From Ferdinandcohnia sp036965165 (GTDB taxonomy: Bacteria; Bacillota; Bacilli; Bacillales; Bacillaceae_L): a stretch of 64,000 nt of DNA. Below, in pieces: positions 1 through 9,185 of the stretch. The stretch is taken from NCBI RefSeq assembly GCF_036965165.1, contig NZ_JBALOX010000070.1, positions 1 to 64,000 of the forward strand, written 5' to 3'. The notes beneath the pieces were generated by a model. That model did no database searches. It saw nothing but the letters and a program-made list of their open reading frames with translations, and had not been told where the DNA came from. The translations under genes and the position numbers were made by a program. How positions within the stretch are numbered: position 1 is the stretch's first letter; every line of letters begins with the position of its first letter.

Positions 1-41
1 GACTAGGAGTTCACCCTTATAACAGGAAGAATCCCCTAGTC
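1..41. terminator. Hairpin at the window edge, probable terminator
   Basis: GACTAGG at the first base pairs with CCTAGTC near position 41 and is followed on the plus strand by a T-rich run. It lies just past the stop of the TasA-like gene, so it may end that minus-strand transcript or a plus-strand gene outside the window. The left side is cut by the window edge. Confidence 0.45.
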
Positions 42-56
42 TTGTTTTGCCGTACT

Positions 57-1214
57 TTATTCAAAAATCACTTTAAGCGTTACTTCTAGTCTTTGTGATG
101 GTACTGAGTTAGAAACATTTACTGGCAGTTTAAAAAATTCGCTATACAAAGTAGTTGTACCTGGTTTTTTATAGCTTTCAAAATTAAACGGTCTAATATC
201 CCATTTTAAATCAACTTGATGTTCTTGACCGGCTGAATCAACAATTTTTGCTTGCTTTGGTAGTGCCGCATTAAATTCATTAAATGTGATATTCGATGGA
301 ACTTTTAAATCGTTCAAAGGTTTAATCTCGTTTAATATCAAATCTGATTTTAATACAATATCTACATATTCTTTTTTGTCTTTCGTAATTACCAATGGAT
401 TACTTGATGCATCGTAAATCTTTTCTTTGTATGATTCACCGAGCTTAATTTCCTTAACACTCATTCCTTTTGGCATATCGAAATCGATGGTGTACTCACC
501 AACTGGAATGTCTTTCATATCAAATCTTTCCTTAATATTCCAAGGACTAGTTCCAACTGTATATTCTTTACCTGTCTTCTTGTTTTTTAGTTTAAAATTT
601 GTAATTGTATCAAAGTCAATTTTATTAGTTGAGGACGTGGAATCCTTATATAAAAATATTTGTGCACTTCCAAAGTCCACAACAACAGGCTCTGGATCCA
701 CTTGGGTGGCCACTACCTCTAATTTGATGTTACCTGTTTTGCCTTGGAAGGCAATATCATTATCACTATGCTTCCAGTCTACGAAAACCTTAAATTTTTC
801 TACATCGTTTCCAGGTTTAAACTTACTTTCGAAAGCCACATCTACCCATTTGCCATCAACCAATCTTTGTAATGTTAAAACGACTGGAGAGCTAGTCCCT
901 GCTGGGAACAGATCCCCACTTGGTAAAAGTTTTACCTTATATTCAACTGGCAAATCTGTGTTATTTCTATTAATCTCAAAGTTGTAAACTTCCTTTGTTT
1001 CCATTCCTGGATATAGATCTTCTTTTAAGTCAAATTGTGCATCAGCAATTGTTTTCCCATTTGAACCTACGACATCAACATCAAATAGCGCAGCTTTTGC
1101 AACGTTGCCGTCACTTGTAAAGCTTTTCGAAAAATAAGCCACTGTTCCTATTAATGTTGCAACCGTTACAAGAACCAGCGCTGAGATTAAGATAAAAATT
1201 GTATTCCGTTTCAA
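57..1214 (-). CDS. TasA/camelysin-like secreted protein with SipW-type signal
   Basis: The 385-residue product has a short basic start, a hydrophobic segment of about 20 residues and then a GTVAYFSKSF-type region, as in TasA and camelysin proteins whose signal is cut by SipW. The mature part is rich in beta-type sequence with a TasA-like opening (a YPGMETKEVYNFEINR region), followed by about 200 residues of unrecognised C-terminal sequence. The start is taken as a TTG at 1214, because AGGGGTG stands 6 nt before it and a GTG three codons earlier has no such site. The sipW-like gene is 250 nt upstream on the same strand, so the substrate and its peptidase are probably co-expressed. TasA family members form extracellular fibres; that role is inferred here. 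No TapA gene is present. Confidence 0.7.
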   Translation of the reverse strand: MKRNTIFILISALVLVTVATLIGTVAYFSKSFTSDGNVAKAALFDVDVVGSNGKTIADAQFDLKEDLYPGMETKEVYNFEINRNNTDLPVEYKVKLLPSGDLFPAGTSSPVVLTLQRLVDGKWVDVAFESKFKPGNDVEKFKVFVDWKHSDNDIAFQGKTGNIKLEVVATQVDPEPVVVDFGSAQIFLYKDSTSSTNKIDFDTITNFKLKNKKTGKEYTVGTSPWNIKERFDMKDIPVGEYTIDFDMPKGMSVKEIKLGESYKEKIYDASSNPLVITKDKKEYVDIVLKSDLILNEIKPLNDLKVPSNITFNEFNAALPKQAKIVDSAGQEHQVDLKWDIRPFNFESYKKPGTTTLYSEFFKLPVNVSNSVPSQRLEVTLKVIFE

Positions 1215-1334
1215 AATAAACACCCCTACTTCATTTTTTTATGCTTCTACAAAACTACAGATTGCTGCAATTCTAGTATTCTATTTTTTATATAGCTTAT
1301 TCACCTCCGTATCCTTTGATTTCTTTATTTTGAA

Positions 1335-1393
1335 CCTTAAGGGGAATTGTTGAACTTCATGGTCTAGTATTAAAAGTTTCTTGCCCCTTAAAG
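1335..1393 (-). other. Long-loop inverted repeat between the sipW-like and tasA-like genes
   Basis: CCTTAAGGGG and CCCCTTAA(AG) can pair across a loop of about 40 nt. It lies in the 250-nt spacer between the two genes, so it could adjust relative expression. A strong GGAGG site near 1302 leads only into a seven-codon frame. No gene is seen in the spacer. Confidence 0.3.
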
Positions 1394-1464
1394 TTAAAAA
1401 CATAAATTGTTCCCAATAAAGAACATCCTAACAACACTTATTCGCACCCTTTTATAAAATGGTG

Positions 1465-1992
1465 TCAAACTTGTTTTTTAATAGAAATAACTCTCACACT
1501 TTTTAATAGGACAAATACCAGGATTACCCCACCAATTAAAAATAAGCCCAATTTACTCTTAAGCATATTCGCAATGTAGCCAACTTTAGGGATGTGGAAT
1601 TTTAAGGTCCCTACTATTTGATTTGGTTCTACTAATTCCTGATCATTCACGTTGTTAGCGTCACCCTTTGTTTGAAAGGATATAGCTCCCACATTTGTGA
1701 ACATATCAACTACTCTATGGGTTATAAAAGTTTGCTCTCCTTTTTGATATGTAATCACATCATTCACTTTTACTAGATTGGGATCTAATTCCTTTACAAA
1801 GATTACATCCCCCGGGCTGAGTAAAGGTTCCATACTTCCGGATAAAACCGTCAGCATTTTATAACCAAAGATGGAAGGTACTTGTCCCTGCTGATTTTTT
1901 GATAATAGTAATAAAACTATGATTGCAAGTGTGATCATTATAAAAACTACAAACACGATGTTACCTACCCAGGTACCTATCTTTTTTCTCAT
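1465..1992 (-). CDS. sipW: Signal peptidase I, SipW (ER/archaeal) type
   Basis: This 175-residue membrane peptidase has the catalytic Ser motif LSGSMEP after an N-terminal membrane segment. It also has the FITHRVVD block, in which a His replaces the Lys of ordinary bacterial signal peptidases, the TKGDANNVND block and a C-terminal membrane helix. That pattern defines the SipW/ER type. SipW enzymes process TasA-like proteins, and one is encoded just downstream. An in-frame ATG 20 codons earlier (2052) has no Shine-Dalgarno site and falls almost on the predicted transcription start. The chosen ATG has AAGGG 11-13 nt upstream. Confidence 0.85.
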   Translation of the reverse strand: MRKKIGTWVGNIVFVVFIMITLAIIVLLLLSKNQQGQVPSIFGYKMLTVLSGSMEPLLSPGDVIFVKELDPNLVKVNDVITYQKGEQTFITHRVVDMFTNVGAISFQTKGDANNVNDQELVEPNQIVGTLKFHIPKVGYIANMLKSKLGLFLIGGVILVFVLLKSVRVISIKKQV

Positions 1993-2061
1993 ATTATTGA
2001 ACACGCCCTTGAAAGACAGAATTACTGATATATAATTCTCAATAGAGAACATTACAACTAG

Positions 2062-2090
2062 ATTATAACCATTTTTTTCTTATCAAACAA
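2062..2090 (-). promoter_or_regulatory. Predicted sigma-A promoter of the sipW-like gene
   Basis: On the minus strand TTGTTT (2085-2090) and a perfect TATAAT (2062-2067) are 17 bp apart. Initiation near 2055 leaves a leader of about 60 nt to the chosen sipW start. Confidence 0.5.
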
Positions 2091-2154
2091 GGTTTTGTAT
2101 TAATAGGTCGTTCTTTATTGTGGTGTACAAGACACTTAGTAGGGCAGTCTGTAA

Positions 2155-2193
2155 CAAATAAAAAAGACCAGCAACCAAAAATTGATTGCTAGT
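2155..2193 (-). terminator. Intrinsic terminator of the S8 protease gene
   Basis: The minus-strand transcript folds into a 13-bp stem with some G-U pairs (GACTAGCAATCAA with TTGGTTGCTGGTC) followed by a U run. It starts 15 nt past the stop codon of the protease gene. Confidence 0.85.
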
Positions 2194-2207
2194 CTCATAG
2201 TTTAGTT

Positions 2208-5200
2208 TTACTTGTTTCCTGTGTTTCCGTTATTGCCTTTGTTGCCGATTTTTACTTCGTTTGTTGTGACGTTACCAGCGTAGTCGACTGCTACGATTTT
2301 TACGGTTTGGTCTTTTGTGAGTTCATTTGCAAAGACGTGTTCTGTTTCGCCGTTTACGTATGGCACGTCAATTACGGATTGACCGTCGACCAACACTGTC
2401 CAGTATGCAATGCCGCTTGTTTTGTCTGAGACGTCAACTGATACGGTTTTGCCGTCTTTTTCTAAAGTTGTTTTAACTTTAGGTGTTGTGACGTCAAGTT
2501 TTACCGGAATAGTTAGTGTTTGTGCTTCTGCACCGTCATAGTCAAGTGTTGCTTTTGCCTGAAGGTAATATTGACCATCTGGTACAACCTTGCCATTTTT
2601 ACCGGTACCGTCCCAAGTCCAGTCAGAGATCAGGTAATACATTTGTCCTTGTCCACCATCATAGTAGTTTTTGCGGACAAATTCTTCGGATGTAATTTCT
2701 TTTACAACCTTGCCATCCCCATTAAGGACAGATAGGTTGAATTCTTTTGCATTTCGAAGGAACGATAACAGATAGGTTGCGCTGTCGTTCGCTCCATCGC
2801 CGTTTGGTGAGATTGCAATTAGATTGGTATCGATTTGACCAGTTGCTTGGCTGACACCAAGGTATTTGTAGCTGCTGCCACTCACACGTGACATTACTCC
2901 GGTTGTTCCGTAGTAAGTCGCATCATCCCAAATTGGAGCATCAAATATTGGCGCTGCATTCCAGTCACCTTTAAACCCTACGTAAGGTACGACTAGATCT
3001 GGGTTTGTATCCGTTGGATCCGTTAATTTAACAAAGCCTTCTAACCAATAGCCATTTGTAAAAATGGAAGCTAAATCTGCGTCCCACTCGCTTACATCAA
3101 CTGTCACTTCAAATGTCGTTTTACCATTTGCAGGTACTTCGATTGTATTAGTTGCTTGACCGTTAACAGTTGCGATAGCTCCCAGGTCCATAGAACCATA
3201 AAGGTTTGGAGCTGTTACCAAAATTCCTGCATTTACCGGCATATCCGTTTGAGCACTTGCATTTACTTCATATGTTGCAGCCTGATCAGTAAGATTTTCA
3301 GCTGTTAAAGAAAATTTGACAACATTGTCTTTCACTTCTTTAAGCGCAACCTTTGCTTCACCCGTATTGGAGTTAGTGACTGTAACAGGTGTTGTAAATG
3401 CTGCATGGAGCTGCATTAGACCTGAACCTTGACGTCGTGGAGATACTGGTGCTTCTCCTAAATCCACTGGTTTCGCTGTGTTCATCATTAATTTTTTCGC
3501 AAGCTTAGAACGATCCGCGCCTTCAAGACCAAATTCTTTATCGACACGCTCTAATACTAATGCAGATCCACCTGAAACGTGTGGAGCCGCCATTGATGTA
3601 CCGCTTTTAATCCCATATTTATCATCATTGATTGTTGAGTAAATTTGTCCTCCTGGAGCCGTGATTTCTGGTTTAAAATCAAGGTTTGGTGTAATTCCCC
3701 AAGATGTGAAGTCACTCATTTTTCCAGTATTTGTGTTTGGAATGGACAGTTGATTACCGTCAAATGATACGGTAACTGTTTGACCAGCTTTAAGAGCAGC
3801 TGCAGCGCGATCACCATCTGCTTTTAGCATAAATAATTGTGGAATTGTAATCGCTGCGTCAGATGCCATGCTTACTGTTCCATCTGTGTTGTTGTAGATG
3901 AATACACCTGCAGCACCTGCGGCTTGTGCATTTATTGCTTTATCAACAAAGCCGATTACACCACGTTGAACCAATGCATATTTACCGTCTAGATTTTTAC
4001 CTGCAAATTCTTCAGGGGTTCCAAGGCCAGCGTCCACTAGTTCATAGCTTGTCCCAGCTGCTGGGTTCGCCTGACTTGCAGATAAGTACATCACTGGAGT
4101 TGGTTCCGCCTCACCCACTTTTAGGTTAACTGCGTCAACTGTCATGTTTGTGTTTTCAAATGACGCAACTTGAAGTGAATCATAGGATACACCAGGTGAA
4201 CCTACTACACCATAGTCAGGGTTAGCCGCATATGGATATGGGAAACTTGAGCCACTACCTAAATGGTTCGAGTTACCTGCGGAGATGGACATGACAACTC
4301 CATTATCAACTGCACGAGTAACTGCTTGTTGTTCAGGAGAGTTAGCATCAACAAATCCAGCTGTGGAGCCAAGGCTCATGTTAAGAACGTCTGCACCAAG
4401 CTTAATTGCATCGTCAATTGCTTTAATGTAAATATCACCATAAGTTGTTGCTACATTTTCACCAAATACACGTAACGCAAGTAATTGAGCTTCTGGAGCA
4501 ACACCTTGGATGCCACCATTTTCTTCATCACCGTTTGCCGCAACTGTTCCAGCTACGTGCATTCCATGCATATTTGTATCCGCATTTAAATCTGTAATGT
4601 GATCGTTGTTATCCATGTAGTTCCAACCGTAAGGAACTTTTTCAGTCCAGAATTTTCCTGGAAGGCCAGACTCCGTAATTTCATTGTTCACGTCAGCCTC
4701 AGTTAAATCAGCTTTGGAACTGTCAGTTAAAACAAAGTCCTTATGAGTTGGGTCGATACCAGAGTCAATGATTCCGACAATCATCCCTTCTCCTTTGAAC
4801 TCGAAGTCACGCCAAACTTGCTGTGCTTCAACTAGCTCTTTACTGTATTTCATGTCTGCTTCTTCTTCTGGAAGCTCATATTCAGTTGCTATGTAAACAT
4901 TTTTTACTTCAGGGACTTCTTTGATTTTTGAGATATCCCCATATTTCACTTTTCCACTGAAGCCATTTACAATGGCATCGAATTCTTGCTCGTACTTGAT
5001 GTTCACTTTTTTACCTTTGATTTTATCTTTCGCTGCTTTTTGTTTGTTTTTCGCAGCTTTTTCAAGTTGCTTTCTTTCTCCCTTTGAAAGCTTATCGTAC
5101 TTTTTACCCTTTTTCGTTGCTACCTCAACCGGTGCATCGCCGTCCATTTCGACAACAACACGCACCTCTTGGTCAGGGTCAATATTCGGGACATCTGTCG

Positions 5201-5336
5201 CTTCACGATTCGTGATGTCGCTCGTCGGTTTCTGCGCATCTAGCTGCTTCGGTGTAATTCCGCCTGTAAAAGCAAAACCGCTGCCACTAAATGCTAGTAG
5301 TAAAACTAGTAATAATGCTGTAATTCTCTTAGCCAT
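2208..5336 (-). CDS. Secreted S8 subtilisin-like protease with PA, Fn3-like and FlgD-like domains
   Basis: The 1042-residue preproenzyme has a signal peptide (residues 1-23) and an I9-type propeptide to about 155. The S8 catalytic domain has Asp191 (IIDSGIDPTH), His257 (HGMHVAGT), Asn355 (SAGNS) and Ser581 (SGTSMAAPH). A PA insert spans about 415-525, an Fn3_5-like domain follows at about 655-775, a FlgD-like Ig segment at about 825-940, and a Gly/Asn-rich tail ends the protein. This is the layout of Vpr and lactocepin/C5a-type proteases; HGM in place of HGT is shared with the latter. The start is the ATG at 5336 because GGGAGG lies 6 nt before it; the ATG two codons earlier abuts the site. 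It likely degrades extracellular protein. It appears to be a single-gene unit. Confidence 0.9.
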   Translation of the reverse strand: MAKRITALLLVLLLAFSGSGFAFTGGITPKQLDAQKPTSDITNREATDVPNIDPDQEVRVVVEMDGDAPVEVATKKGKKYDKLSKGERKQLEKAAKNKQKAAKDKIKGKKVNIKYEQEFDAIVNGFSGKVKYGDISKIKEVPEVKNVYIATEYELPEEEADMKYSKELVEAQQVWRDFEFKGEGMIVGIIDSGIDPTHKDFVLTDSSKADLTEADVNNEITESGLPGKFWTEKVPYGWNYMDNNDHITDLNADTNMHGMHVAGTVAANGDEENGGIQGVAPEAQLLALRVFGENVATTYGDIYIKAIDDAIKLGADVLNMSLGSTAGFVDANSPEQQAVTRAVDNGVVMSISAGNSNHLGSGSSFPYPYAANPDYGVVGSPGVSYDSLQVASFENTNMTVDAVNLKVGEAEPTPVMYLSASQANPAAGTSYELVDAGLGTPEEFAGKNLDGKYALVQRGVIGFVDKAINAQAAGAAGVFIYNNTDGTVSMASDAAITIPQLFMLKADGDRAAAALKAGQTVTVSFDGNQLSIPNTNTGKMSDFTSWGITPNLDFKPEITAPGGQIYSTINDDKYGIKSGTSMAAPHVSGGSALVLERVDKEFGLEGADRSKLAKKLMMNTAKPVDLGEAPVSPRRQGSGLMQLHAAFTTPVTVTNSNTGEAKVALKEVKDNVVKFSLTAENLTDQAATYEVNASAQTDMPVNAGILVTAPNLYGSMDLGAIATVNGQATNTIEVPANGKTTFEVTVDVSEWDADLASIFTNGYWLEGFVKLTDPTDTNPDLVVPYVGFKGDWNAAPIFDAPIWDDATYYGTTGVMSRVSGSSYKYLGVSQATGQIDTNLIAISPNGDGANDSATYLLSFLRNAKEFNLSVLNGDGKVVKEITSEEFVRKNYYDGGQGQMYYLISDWTWDGTGKNGKVVPDGQYYLQAKATLDYDGAEAQTLTIPVKLDVTTPKVKTTLEKDGKTVSVDVSDKTSGIAYWTVLVDGQSVIDVPYVNGETEHVFANELTKDQTVKIVAVDYAGNVTTNEVKIGNKGNNGNTGNK

Positions 5337-5650
5337 TTTCATCCTCCCTTTTACATAAAAGCCTATAAAACTACGAAAACCGGAAAAATAGTCCCCGTTC
5401 TCGAAAATTTCGCCCCTAAAACGTTACAAAATTTTCAGGATATTCATACTATACTAAATTACCATTTCTGGAACTAGCACTAAAAGTCATAGTAAAATAT
5501 GGCTAAAAGCGGGTGTTTACAGTGTTGAAATTTGTCGTTTTGGGAGAATTGGAGGGGTAGTAGATGGGTCAAAGGTAGGAAACGAAGGCAGGATGAATGA
5601 CCCTTTGATAGGGTAAAGGGATGACGTCTTGTGGGTACAAGTAACGAGAA

Positions 5651-5675
5651 CCATGGGGACGGTTCTACTGGTTCC
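5651..5675. repeat. Dispersed CCATGGGGACGGTTCTAC element, copy 1
   Basis: A 25-bp sequence that recurs with two or three changes at 25892-25916, with a weaker relative near 44719. AGAACC just before it pairs with the GGTTCT inside it, so it can fold. Intergenic. Confidence 0.6.
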
Positions 5676-5697
5676 TATCTTGGGATACGATAAAGGG

Positions 5698-5968
5698 GAA
5701 TTGCATTTTAGCGCAGTGGAATTGCGTTTTATTTTGGCGAATTGCGCTTTAATTTGGATAATTACGTTTTAATTTGGATAATTACGTTTTAATTTGTAGA
5801 ATTGCGCTTTAGCAATTTATTGGGCACCACGTGACTGTTCCCCTGACCCAGCTTGGGAATATGAAAATGGGGGATTGCGTAATTCGCGATGATATTTGCG
5901 TATTACTTCGGGTAATAGCGTTTTAAAACATTGGAATTGCGTCTTAATTTGTAGAATTGCGCATAAGA
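5698..5968 (+). repeat. TTGCG repeat array A (20-21 bp period)
   Basis: Six head-to-tail degenerate units (5698-5820) share the consensus GAATTGCGYTTTAATTTGGA. About 50 bp containing GGGCACC/CCTGACCC-like palindromic sequence then interrupt, and five more units follow at 5873-5968. This fills most of the 660-nt gap between the SGNH hydrolase and the protease. A 64-codon reading frame inside it is an artefact of the repeat. Confidence 0.75.
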
Positions 5969-5998
5969 AATGTGGGCCAAGGGACATGTCCTCTTGAC

Positions 5999-7075
5999 CT
6001 AGAGTATCCATGTCCCACCCGCTTTATCAGTCGGCCTTAAAAACATAAACGCATTCTCCATACGATTTGCCATTTCCATAAATCCCAAGTCATTCGGATG
6101 GATTCCATCGACTGTGCATTCATGCCATAATTCACCTAACAAAATAGATCCATCTATAAATGAAATATTCTTATCGCCTTGTTGCCTTAATTTTTCCACA
6201 GTTGATTTCGAGTATTCTCTACGCTCTTGATACTCATCGTACTCACCTATTGCTTTATCCTGTACAAACGGAATTCTTGACACTATGATTATGGGGACGT
6301 TCGGATGATATTCCCGATAGGTTTCAATAAAGGGAATTAATGTATCTTTGTATTCCTTGCATGTAACATTTGCCTCATAATCAAGAACAAAGCAGGCTGG
6401 CCGTTCGATTTCTCTGATGGTTAATGCAACCCCATGTTCACCTTTTCCACTTCCGGAGAATCCTAGATTAATAAATTCTAAATGAATTCTTCGGCTTAGG
6501 ATATTCGTGTACGACATACCAGGTCTACTTGCACAGGCACCCTGCGTAATGGAAGTACCATAGAAAATTACTCGTTTATCTGAATAATACGGAGTAGGCG
6601 GTTCAATGATTGCACTTGAATTTGTTCCTATTAGTACCTCCTCTACCCCCTGATACAGAGGGAAATTCAACGTTACTTCCCTGGTCTGCTCCGTAATGTG
6701 TTGACTACTGCTTGTAAAATCCCAAATCGGTTTCTCATACGATTGATCAAGTAGTGATGGGATTGCAGTTGCATAAAACATTTGATGTCCAGGTTCCCCC
6801 ACATATACATCAAATCCGCATTGACCTGAAGCGGTCATATGTCCCAAACTTGCAGCATCGGTTAGCTTTACTTGTATTTCAAGCTTAGTAGCATTTGTAC
6901 GAAAACTAATTTGTCCACCAGAGGTATTATCCGCTAATTCATCCACTCGTAGTGGTACATTATAATCAGATTTAGCCGGAAGTCGCCGATACTGTTCTTC
7001 CTTGTCAAACCACGCAAATCCACTTATACGAAATGGTTTTTCATTTGGATTGTACCATCGCATCTCTTCGTGCAC
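5999..7075 (-). CDS. SGNH/GDSL-type carbohydrate esterase
   Basis: The 358-residue protein has no signal peptide. Residues 1-160 resemble the beta-sandwich N-terminal domain found in SGNH carbohydrate esterases. The SGNH domain follows, with Ser175 in YGTSITQG, Gly/Asn positions in the NLGFSGSG block, and the catalytic Asp323 and His326 in DGIHPND. Such enzymes remove acetyl or other acyl groups from sugars. As the last gene of the amino-sugar operon it probably trims O-acyl groups from imported oligosaccharides. The start is either a GTG at 7075 with GGGA 6 nt upstream, or the ATG at 7063. Confidence 0.8.
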   Translation of the reverse strand: MHEEMRWYNPNEKPFRISGFAWFDKEEQYRRLPAKSDYNVPLRVDELADNTSGGQISFRTNATKLEIQVKLTDAASLGHMTASGQCGFDVYVGEPGHQMFYATAIPSLLDQSYEKPIWDFTSSSQHITEQTREVTLNFPLYQGVEEVLIGTNSSAIIEPPTPYYSDKRVIFYGTSITQGACASRPGMSYTNILSRRIHLEFINLGFSGSGKGEHGVALTIREIERPACFVLDYEANVTCKEYKDTLIPFIETYREYHPNVPIIIVSRIPFVQDKAIGEYDEYQERREYSKSTVEKLRQQGDKNISFIDGSILLGELWHECTVDGIHPNDLGFMEMANRMENAFMFLRPTDKAGGTWIL

Positions 7076-7105
7076 CTCTCATCCCTCTATCCACTGGTGG
7101 GTCAT

Positions 7106-7158
7106 GGGACAGATCCCACCATTATTTTTCAAAGGACATTGAACCTGTCCCCGTGTCC
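7106..7158. repeat. Paired GGGACAGG-type palindromes between the GH20 and SGNH genes
   Basis: GGGACAGATCCC and, about 25 bp later, a segment with CCTGTCCCCGTGTCC belong to the same family as the elements on both sides of the M20 peptidase gene (47114-47172 and 48343-48398). Confidence 0.5.
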
Positions 7159-7159
7159 A

Positions 7160-9028
7160 CTACAAACTCCCCGCCGTTACAATTCGATTGTAGGTTTCTC
7201 CTCTTCCCAGTGTTACGTTTTCAGGGAATTGTTCTGGACCATCATAGCGTAGGCGTTCTTCTTCAAGTTCCTCCAGTTTAGAAACATGACCGTTCAGCCA
7301 TTCACTGAGCCGGTATTCGGCTGTTTCTAGTCTTGTCAGTAGTCCACCGTATCGAATGTCTAACACTTCCCATCCGAAAGGTTTATTGACGGAGAACCAT
7401 ACATCTCGATGTGCCTTTCTTAATCTATCAATCTCTTCCTTAAGAAATTCTAGCTTTTCAAGACACGCTTTAACCCCTGCTTTATCCCCAGTATCATAGG
7501 CTGATTTTATGTCAATCCCTAGTTCTGACTTCATGGCCAATACCCTTGCTAGCTGCTCATAAAAGGAAAATAACATTTCCATACTTGGATTCCGTTCCTT
7601 AGTAGGCTGTAAGGCCGACACTAAGTTCTGGTAATGCTCAGCAATCGGAAGTCCTTTTATATTTTCATCAAATAGTCCTATTAATATATCTTGCCAAAGT
7701 AAAAACTTTGATGGGTTCGAGGAATATAAGTTATTCTCCATAACCCCTGGGATTTCATCAAATTCATTCAATAGTAGGAAATCATTTAGCTGATAACCTG
7801 TGCAGTGGTAGAAACGTCCTTCCAAATGCTCTCTACTCACTTCTTTATGGTAAGTATGTTCAGCAAACAATTGCAATCCAGGAAGCGCTGTTTGGATCGG
7901 GGTTTCAGCACCGTTATCACCCCACATCGTTGCAAAGACCTCTTTGATATCGGTTTTTCTGCAGGCATTTAACGCCGTCTCAGTATTTCGGAAAGCCCTC
8001 GCGTAATTTGGAGAAATCCCGTTCCACGTCCATAACCCGCCAGCAAAAATTGGGTCTGAAACAATCTGTTTATGAGTGTTCAGCATTCCCTCATAAAATC
8101 CTTCATCGGAATGATAGTAATCCCAATACACCATTTGTACGTTTGGAATGGATTGTTTAACTTGATCCAATATTGATGAATCAAAGTCGTAATAGTTTCC
8201 ATTCTGGGAGGCCAAACGAAAATACATGTCACTCCAAATCATTGGTTGCAAACCATATTCCTCGGTGATTGATACCACTTTCCGAAGATGCTGATTCATA
8301 ATTTGAAAACGATTATGATACCCGTTCTTTTCAATGTATTTTCCAAGCCCTAGCTGCAAAGCTTCATCCATGCCGATATGGATCCTTTTTGTACGATATG
8401 GTCTCATTGCGGCATCAACTAGCTTTTTTAAAAACTCATAGGTTTTCTGTTCTCCGACGAGCAAAATATCTTCTGTATCCTTTATTTCATTCGCATAGCC
8501 CCATTTTAATGCTTCCTTTAGGTGAGCCAAGGTTTGAATACATGGGATCATTTCAATTCCTAATTGGAAGGCATAATCATCACATTCTCGAATTTCATCC
8601 TCGGTGTATCTTCCACGCATATATCCAAAATAAGGAGCCTCTGGAACCACATAGGTATCCTCTGTATAGACCATTACCATATTTAAGCCCATCACGGCCA
8701 TTTTACGTAAAAGCATTTTTATTCCATCAGCCGTCATTACCGCGTTTCTCGAAACATCAATCATCGCACCACTTGTTTCAAATTGAGGTACTTCTGTAAG
8801 ATGAAATTCTTTGTTCTTTTCAATGTGTTGCAGCCACAAACCTAACCCTCTAAAAAAATGAATCCTCTTCTCAAAGATAATCTGATTGTTCGTTACGACT
8901 AAGGGTCCTTTGCGATTTATAACCTCAATTCGGTAACCGCCCTCCGCGATCTGAATTCCCAAATCAGCACCAAGTAACGCAATTCCGTCTAGCACCTCTG
9001 TTAAATCACCAATAAAATGTATCTTCAT
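7160..9028 (-). CDS. Glycoside hydrolase family 20, beta-N-acetylhexosaminidase
   Basis: This 622-residue cytoplasmic enzyme has a GH20b-like N-terminal domain (1-85), a TIM barrel (about 86-420) and a helical C-terminal region with HRDVW and YR(L)SEW blocks. The GH20 Asp-Glu pair is D221-E222 in HIGMDEA; the upstream IPCIQTLAH block fits the same barrel. GH20 enzymes cleave terminal GlcNAc or GalNAc by substrate-assisted catalysis. There is no signal peptide, so it should act on imported oligosaccharides, in keeping with the ABC importer of the same operon. The long C-terminal extension resembles the GH20C type of Gram-positive bacteria. Confidence 0.85.
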   Translation of the reverse strand: MKIHFIGDLTEVLDGIALLGADLGIQIAEGGYRIEVINRKGPLVVTNNQIIFEKRIHFFRGLGLWLQHIEKNKEFHLTEVPQFETSGAMIDVSRNAVMTADGIKMLLRKMAVMGLNMVMVYTEDTYVVPEAPYFGYMRGRYTEDEIRECDDYAFQLGIEMIPCIQTLAHLKEALKWGYANEIKDTEDILLVGEQKTYEFLKKLVDAAMRPYRTKRIHIGMDEALQLGLGKYIEKNGYHNRFQIMNQHLRKVVSITEEYGLQPMIWSDMYFRLASQNGNYYDFDSSILDQVKQSIPNVQMVYWDYYHSDEGFYEGMLNTHKQIVSDPIFAGGLWTWNGISPNYARAFRNTETALNACRKTDIKEVFATMWGDNGAETPIQTALPGLQLFAEHTYHKEVSREHLEGRFYHCTGYQLNDFLLLNEFDEIPGVMENNLYSSNPSKFLLWQDILIGLFDENIKGLPIAEHYQNLVSALQPTKERNPSMEMLFSFYEQLARVLAMKSELGIDIKSAYDTGDKAGVKACLEKLEFLKEEIDRLRKAHRDVWFSVNKPFGWEVLDIRYGGLLTRLETAEYRLSEWLNGHVSKLEELEEERLRYDGPEQFPENVTLGRGETYNRIVTAGSL

Positions 9029-9039
9029 GTCAAACCTCC

Positions 9040-9185
9040 TTCATACAGTGAAACTTCCATCAGTGGGGGTTTCTTTATCCCCACTGATGGTTAGTTGAAC
9101 CAATCGGGCTTTTACGGGCAGCTGATCCCCCACTTATGCTTTTTTGCTTGATCGAAGTCTTGAAGCTGGGTCTTACTGCCCGTTA
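9040..9185. repeat. Structured intergenic element
   Basis: It contains a strong hairpin (CATCAGTGGGG with CCCCACTGATG, 9058-9088). A second long-range stem joins ACGGGCAG to CTGCCCGT. It fills the spacer between the esterase and GH20 genes inside the operon. It looks like a dispersed structured repeat, but no second copy lies in this window. Confidence 0.45.

Noticed and set aside
427..987. 186-codon plus-strand frame opposite the TasA-like gene
   Set aside because: Antisense shadow of the real gene; no ribosome binding site and biased composition. Other antisense frames in the window were set aside for the same reason.
1300..1330. Leader peptide behind a GGAGG site before the tasA-like gene
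   Set aside because: The frame is seven codons long and lacks features of an attenuator peptide.
5817..6011. 64-codon minus-strand reading frame between the SGNH hydrolase and the protease
   Set aside because: It runs through repeat array A, has no ribosome binding site and no protein-like composition.
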